Source of the DNA: Neobacillus sp. YX16
Lineage (GTDB): Bacteria > Bacillota > Bacilli > Bacillales > Cytobacillaceae
NCBI RefSeq assembly: GCF_030123505.1
Contig: NZ_CP126115.1
Coordinates: 758,001 to 822,000 of the forward strand
Length of the DNA: 64,000 nucleotides
Direction of reading: 5' to 3'
The position numbers and the translations under genes were made by a program. The notes under the pieces are model-generated. The model searched no databases and was not told the DNA's origin. It saw only the letters and a program-made list of their open reading frames with translations. Positions 59,786-64,000 of the stretch are shown here, in pieces (within the stretch, counting starts at the first letter, position 1; every line of letters starts with the position of its first letter).

Positions 59786-61039
59786 TTAGGCTGTGACTTG
59801 TTTTTTGTCTGGTACTTGGTGTACGGGTTTGAATTCGCCTTCTGTTTTGGAGATGACGACGGTTGCTACTCCGTTTCCGATGAGGTTTGTGATAGCACGT
59901 GCTTCTGACATGAATCGGTCAACTCCGAGAATAAGTGCCATTCCTTCTACGGGTATGGAAGGGAAAACGGCTAGGGTTGCTGCTAGTGTAACAAAGCCTG
60001 ATCCTGTGACGCCTGCAGCACCTTTTGATGTAAACATTAATACTGCAAGAAGCGTGATTTGCTGCCAAATACTTAGGTCCACCCCGTATGCCTGAGCGAT
60101 GAACAATGCAGCCATCGATAGATAAATGGAGGTTCCATCAAGGTTAAAGGAATATCCTGTTGGAAGAACTAACCCGACAACGGGCTTTGAACATCCGTAC
60201 TTTTCAAGCTTTTCCATCATTTTTGGCAACGCCGCTTCAGATGATGAAGTTCCAACAACCAGGAGGATTTCTTCCTTTATATACGCAATGAATTTGAAAA
60301 TGCTAAAACCGAACAATTTGGCAATTCCACCGAGAACTAAGATAATGAATAGAGCCATTGTAATATAAACAGAGCCCATTAATTTACCAAGATACAATAA
60401 TGATCCAATTCCAAATTCTCCGATTGTGTAAGCCATCGCACCAAACGCTGCAAATGGAGAAACCTTCATTATTATATTAACGATTCCGAAAAACACATCA
60501 GCACATTTTTCAAAAAACTCAATAACAGGTTTTCCCTTGTTACCTAAGTGAGCCAAAGAAATTCCGAATAATACAGCTAAGAGGAGTACTGGTAAAAGTT
60601 CACCGTTAGCAAAGGCACCTATAAAGCTATCAGGAATAATTGAGAGGATAAAATCCATAAACCCGTGGCTAGTTTCAGCAGCTTTTTCTGTGTATTGGGA
60701 GATATCTCCTTTTCCAGCTTCCGCATCAATCCCTTTTCCTGCCTTAATGACATTCGCAACGATAATACCGATGGCTAGAGCGATGGTTGAGACGATTTCA
60801 AAATAGAGCAACGCCTTCCCGCCGATTTTACCCACTTTCTTTAAATCTCCCATACCTGCGATTCCAATGACGATTGTCAGGAATATAATGGGAGCTATCA
60901 CCATTTTTACTAGTTTAATAAAAATATCTGCAATGACCTTTAGTTGTGAGCCAATCTCAGGAAAAACTAAACCGACTGAAATACCAAGGAGTATTCCCAG
61001 AATTACCTGGGTAGTGAGACTTTTAAAATTAATTTTCAT
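59786..61039 (-). CDS. dctP: C4-dicarboxylate:cation symporter (DAACS family)
   Basis: 417 residues with eight membrane helices and two re-entrant loops. The HP1 serine-rich loop [20 protein letters not shown] is near residue 266, [14 protein letters not shown] near 292 and [16 protein letters not shown] near 343. It imports succinate, fumarate, malate or aspartate with protons or sodium. CAGGAGG precedes the ATG. A CcpA cre site lies ~30 bp upstream. DctS/DctR are the likely activators. Confidence 0.92.
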   Translation of the reverse strand: MKINFKSLTTQVILGILLGISVGLVFPEIGSQLKVIADIFIKLVKMVIAPIIFLTIVIGIAGMGDLKKVGKIGGKALLYFEIVSTIALAIGIIVANVIKAGKGIDAEAGKGDISQYTEKAAETSHGFMDFILSIIPDSFIGAFANGELLPVLLLAVLFGISLAHLGNKGKPVIEFFEKCADVFFGIVNIIMKVSPFAAFGAMAYTIGEFGIGSLLYLGKLMGSVYITMALFIILVLGGIAKLFGFSIFKFIAYIKEEILLVVGTSSSEAALPKMMEKLEKYGCSKPVVGLVLPTGYSFNLDGTSIYLSMAALFIAQAYGVDLSIWQQITLLAVLMFTSKGAAGVTGSGFVTLAATLAVFPSIPVEGMALILGVDRFMSEARAITNLIGNGVATVVISKTEGEFKPVHQVPDKKQVTA

Positions 61040-61065
61040 TATCCATGCCTCCTGATCTTTTGTTT

Positions 61066-61079
61066 TGAAAACGATATCA
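61066..61079. promoter_or_regulatory. CcpA cre site before dctP
   Basis: TGAAAACGATATCA matches TGNAANCGNNNNCA. It lies 27 bp upstream of the dctP start, where bound CcpA would block transcription. Confidence 0.65.
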
Positions 61080-61212
61080 TTTTATTGAATTATCAATATA
61101 TTACAATTTTGTGAACAACTTAAATAGTTTATAATACTTTATAAATCGTTTTGTAATTAAAGTAAGTAAATGGAGGTGGCAAGAGTTAAAGTTGAGTAAC
61201 CCTTGAAAAAAA

Positions 61213-61240
61213 TAAAAGCTGCCTTGTTGGCAGCTCTTTT
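61213..61240 (-). terminator. Terminator after the small acidic-tail protein
   Basis: AAAAGCTGCC and GGCAGCTCTTTT; in minus-strand reading the 3' arm is followed by T-rich sequence. Confidence 0.8.
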
Positions 61241-61246
61241 GCAATA

Positions 61247-61396
61247 TTATTGTCTCTCCTTTGTGTTTGGATCCTGTATAGAAACATTCTGCGGTCGCTC
61301 AGGATACGTTGCCTTTCCTGAATCATCGGGACCAGTTAGTTGATTCCTTTGATTAAGAACCTTTCCAGTATATTCAATAGGATTATTTTTTGGCAT
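61247..61396 (-). CDS. Small hypothetical protein
   Basis: 49 residues from ATG 61396 (MPKNNPIEYTGKVLN), after GGAGGTG. A longer frame to 61447 includes the ribosome site. Hydrophilic with no Cys, rich in Asn, Pro, Gln and Thr; it looks disordered, like small spore-associated proteins. I do not recognise it. A terminator follows. Confidence 0.6.
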   Translation of the reverse strand: MPKNNPIEYTGKVLNQRNQLTGPDDSGKATYPERPQNVSIQDPNTKERQ

Positions 61397-61495
61397 TTCA
61401 TACACCTCCATGTAATAGTATGGTTGAAAAGTAAATGACAAATTCAAGAAATTGAATTAGATTATTTTTATAGAGAACAGAATGGAGGAGAAAAA

Positions 61496-61912
61496 ATGGC
61501 TGTACCAAAACATATTGTTTCAGCTGCAGCAATTGTCTTAAACGAGAAGAATGAACTATTACTGATTAAAGGACCACGTAGAGGATGGGAAATGCCTGGC
61601 GGTCAGGTGGAGGAAGGGGAATCCTTGACTGATGCTGTGATTAGAGAAACAAAAGAAGAATCTGGGATAGACATAGAGGTTATTAAATTTTGTGGAATCT
61701 TTCAAAATATTGAGGATTCCATTTGTAATACCTTATTTTTAGGAAAACCCATCGGTGGGGAATTAACAACCAGTCCAGAGAGTCTTGAAGTAGGTTTCTA
61801 CAAACTAGAAGAAGCATTAGAAATGGTCACCTGGAAAAACTTTAGGCAAAGAATTGAATATTGTTTAGATGAGAAACAGCATCCATTCTATATTGGTTTT
61901 AAAAATACATAA
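61496..61912 (+). CDS. Nudix hydrolase
   Basis: 138 residues. The Nudix box runs near residues 38-60 (GGQVEEGESLTDAVIRETKE then ESG), with the Mg-binding Glu residues in RETKEESG intact. It cleaves a nucleoside diphosphate linked to an unknown moiety. GGAGGAG precedes ATG. Stand-alone, with its own terminator. Confidence 0.9.
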   Translation: MAVPKHIVSAAAIVLNEKNELLLIKGPRRGWEMPGGQVEEGESLTDAVIRETKEESGIDIEVIKFCGIFQNIEDSICNTLFLGKPIGGELTTSPESLEVGFYKLEEALEMVTWKNFRQRIEYCLDEKQHPFYIGFKNT

Positions 61913-61913
61913 A

Positions 61914-61943
61914 AAAGCGGCTCCAAGTTGCGGAGCCGCTTAT
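61914..61943. terminator. Terminator between Nudix and the next gene
   Basis: AAGCGGCTCC and GGAGCCGCTT, a perfect 10-bp stem serving both converging genes. Confidence 0.85.
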
Positions 61944-61953
61944 CTACTGTCAG

Positions 61954-62223
61954 CTATCTTGCCGCTTTTTCTCGATGCTTTACCTTATAAACAATCGTTG
62001 CTAAAATATTCGCGAGGAAGAAAAGTATACTACCCTGCACATTTGCATGTAATACTTGCTGTTCAAATTCCATATTTTCCATCATTTCACCCTGACTAAT
62101 ACCTTTCTTCTCATTCGCCTTCCGCATCTTTTCCATTTGCTCAACGTATCGATATTGAAAAGGTACTAAAATCAAAGATAATAGAATGTAGCCGCCAACA
62201 ATTATTATAAATACTTTATCCAT
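61954..62223 (-). CDS. Small two-span membrane protein
   Basis: 89 residues. Membrane spans near residues 4-22 (VFIIIVGGYILLSLILVPF) and 62-80 (VQGSILFFLANILATIVYKV) with a charged middle (QMEKMRKANEKKGISQGEMM). Resembles DUF3949-type proteins of Bacillus, though I hold this weakly. Function unknown. GGGGG precedes the start. Confidence 0.6.
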   Translation of the reverse strand: MDKVFIIIVGGYILLSLILVPFQYRYVEQMEKMRKANEKKGISQGEMMENMEFEQQVLHANVQGSILFFLANILATIVYKVKHREKAAR

Positions 62224-62248
62224 CTAAAATTCCCCCTTTTAATAGTAA

Positions 62249-62455
62249 TCATCCCCCGAAAAATAAATCAAGAATATTGGAGGAAGTGGACGACTTTTTG
62301 TTATAGAATTCGGAATACCCGCATTTTTTACAGAAGATAACGATAAATGTGTTGTGTTGAACATCAAATATTTTTGATAATCCTGTTCCGGTCATGGCAA
62401 CTTCCTTTTGACCAGTATCTCTAGACCCGCATTTTATACAGCCCTTTTCACTCAT
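62249..62455 (-). CDS. Zinc-ribbon protein
   Basis: 68 residues from ATG 62455 (GGGGGGATTATA upstream). Two CxxC knuckles (GCIKCGSRDTG near residue 5 and FCKKCGYSEFY near 44) form a zinc ribbon. Such small proteins often bind nucleic acid or act as stray domains of larger enzymes. The C-terminus is Ser/Gly-rich. Role unknown. Confidence 0.75.
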   Translation of the reverse strand: MSEKGCIKCGSRDTGQKEVAMTGTGLSKIFDVQHNTFIVIFCKKCGYSEFYNKKSSTSSNILDLFFGG

Positions 62456-62592
62456 TATAATCCCCCCAGCTATAATTATTTCCATTTATTTACGTATTGG
62501 TTTTCAAAATGTTTCATATAATTCCACATTTTAGCTTGTCCCCTTACATGAAAAAAGGTAAAATGCAATAAAACTAGAAAAGAGGGATGAAC

Positions 62593-62781
62593 GTGCCATT
62601 TGATGTTTCAATGTTAGGTATGGGTTATTTCAGCCTAGAGGCTGCAGCCGTCGATAAGAGCCCAAGTGAAATGGTGATCACGGACGATAAGGAAGAAATC
62701 TATTACATCGTTTCAAGAGAAGTTTATGAAGATGGGCCAAAACAAGAGGGATATAAAATTATCGTTAATGAAGGAGAATAA
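62593..62781 (+). CDS. Small acidic hypothetical protein
   Basis: 62 residues from GTG 62593, seven bases after AGAGGG (an ATG at 62587 is too close). Acidic; MVITDDKEEIYYIVSREVYE reads like a beta-hairpin. No domain recognised. A terminator follows at 62809. Confidence 0.6.
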   Translation: MPFDVSMLGMGYFSLEAAAVDKSPSEMVITDDKEEIYYIVSREVYEDGPKQEGYKIIVNEGE

Positions 62782-62808
62782 TAACTCTTTCTGACTATCA
62801 CCTAAATA

Positions 62809-62838
62809 AAGCCGTATCGAGTTGTCGATACGGCTTCA
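62809..62838. terminator. Bidirectional terminator
   Basis: AAGCCGTATCGA and TCGATACGGCTT around GTTG, between converging genes. Confidence 0.85.
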
Positions 62839-64000
62839 TTATTTCTTTTTTAAAAAGGGATAAGACAGTCCTAATCCTAAAAAATATAAAATAACTAAAA
62901 AGTAAACGGGAAGTAAATGAATAAAATCTGTATATCCAATATATAAATGCGTTCCAATTCCAGCGATAAACGCAGGTAAGGCTCCTATCGCAAGGGTATT
63001 CCAAATCCATCGTTCCCCTTTTCTAAAACCCCACAAGGAAAGCATTAGAATAAGCAAACCCACACTTATTAGGGCACTGCCAAACCCTGCTCGGTCATGT
63101 GCGATAACAGGAATCAAATTGTTACTAATACGATCTAACATTTGAGGTGACATACACAGGAAGTCTAAGTCAGTTGACACGAAAACTTTGGATACACCTA
63201 TCGTGGAAATCACTATACCGCCTGCTACTATTAGAAATCCTATAATAATAAACATGAGCTGTCCATAAAGACCGTATCTCCATGCTTTATCATTACTTCC
63301 ATGACTGGAAAAGGGGGGACCTGCCACTCTTTTACCTTCCCTAAAGCTAAAAAAATATATCGGCAATAAGATAAGCCAAAATAAACCGTGCAGCCAATCA
63401 AAGTAACCGTAACCGATAGAAAGAATGATGCCAATAAACCCTATGATAGCTGCACTATGAAAAGTAACTTTAGCCCAATGCATACCATTTTTAATTCCAT
63501 GACGAGCCATTTGGATATACAATATTCCCCCAGATAGCATGGTTCCAGCTAACGCCATTCTGTCATGTGCCATAAAAACGAGGATAAGTGGATTAACTTG
63601 TAAAATATCTGCCCTTGTTAGTCCGATAAAGGATTCATCTTAGGGAAGAATAATACTCGTAAGTGCAAAATATAAGGCAATGATCCCGCCAATTAGGATG
63701 GATAAACCAAATAGAAAGGACCAATACCAGTTTTGCTTGTTAATAGATCGGACTTCTTCATATAATAATCGTTCATGAATCCGTTTCGGTAATCCTGGAC
63801 CTGCTTTAACATAGCCTTCAGTTAACAACACTAAATCTGCACCAGCATGAACCAAGCGACAAGCTTCCTCTGGAGTCTCCACTCCGCCTGAGGTTATGAC
63901 TATTAACTCAGGGTTTTGGTCTTTAACTTGTTTAACCGTTTTAGTCAGGCATTCGTTTGTATTAGCAGCTTCATGCCAGTAGCTGTCCACAGATTGACGA
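62839..64000 (-). pseudogene. DHODH-like enzyme fused to a membrane domain, with an in-frame stop; cut by the window edge
   Basis: The minus-strand frame is open from the window edge. It first encodes the end of a dihydroorotate-dehydrogenase-type barrel (LIVITSGGVETPEEACRLVH, AGADLVLLTEGY, then GPGLPKRIHERLL). A short linker and a membrane span follow (WSFLFGLSILIGGIIALYFA). TAA at 63640-63642 interrupts the frame after TSIILP, but the same frame continues DESFIGLTRADILQVNPLIL and six or more membrane spans to 62839. So one gene has been split by a stop codon. The protein may be a membrane-attached flavoprotein related to DHODH, with quinone as a possible acceptor. The start and substrate site lie outside the window. 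Confidence 0.7.

Overview
The window is low-GC Gram-positive chromosomal DNA, most likely from a soil member of the Bacillaceae (Bacillus or Neobacillus type). The evidence is strong AGGAGG ribosome binding sites, sigma-A promoters, CcpA cre sites, an MhqR/Spx stress circuit, and LicR, PaiB, DctS/DctR and YkwD-type genes. The genus is an inference. No tRNA, rRNA or CRISPR array was found.

Layout. (1) 2-7258: a nearly complete pentose-phosphate gene set (rpiA end, zwf, tkt, short-type gnd, small transaldolase, pgi). (2) 7500-23140: an unusually large quinone/phenol and electrophile-stress island. It holds three DoxX proteins, four ring-cleaving (VOC) dioxygenases, two pirins, an Spx paralogue, the MarR regulator MhqR plus a decayed second mhqR, a flavin reductase, an MhqD-type esterase, WrbA, Ohr and an azoreductase. 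MhqR-type operators (ATCTCGAATTCGAGAT and variants) sit next to many of its promoters. A GGDEF protein and a CBO0543-type membrane protein are embedded in it. (3) 23200-33400: an IclR regulator with a divergent Gfo/Idh dehydrogenase, a ferredoxin and AhpD-like pair, an HxlR regulator, a frameshifted glpX with its own MhqR-like operator, a GPH transporter, a GMC remnant, a CtaA-like protein and an MFS transporter. The MFS transporter carries the same 36-bp operator as the IclR locus. (4) 33840-36083: an operon of ECF sigma factor, PadR-like protein and HAAS-SEDS protein. (5) 37490-39850: protein fragments (GerA, dockerin, I9) and a secreted CAP protein. (6) 40208-46433: LicR plus a cellobiose/chitobiose PTS operon with ChbG and a GH4 hydrolase. 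(7) 46700-48050: an IS605-group insertion carrying only tnpB. (8) 48124-58012: LCP protein, PaiB, a MerR/SRPBCC pair, an FAD-GDH-like two-subunit oxidoreductase, TetR with a membrane protein, and DctS/DctR. (9) 58354-64000: a split chromate transporter, the C4-dicarboxylate carrier DctP, small proteins, a Nudix hydrolase, and a DHODH-like/membrane fusion with an in-frame stop at the window edge.

How it fits together. Zwf may supply the NADPH, and general reducing power, used by the quinone, azo and flavin reductases of the stress island. The dioxygenases, DoxX proteins, pirins and esterase would detoxify catechols and quinones under MhqR. DctS/DctR probably controls dctP, with the chromate pair lying between them.

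The most interesting unexplained structure is a set of four intergenic arrays of hairpins. Their sequences are unrelated, yet all repeat at about 52 bp. Two lie inside short elements with closely related terminal inverted repeats, and one of these has an apparent 8-bp target duplication. A third has its own inverted-repeat ends. Several genes are broken by single stops or by indels in base runs (mhqR copy, pirin, glpX, DUF3231, DHODH-like), so either the region is decaying or the assembly contains errors.
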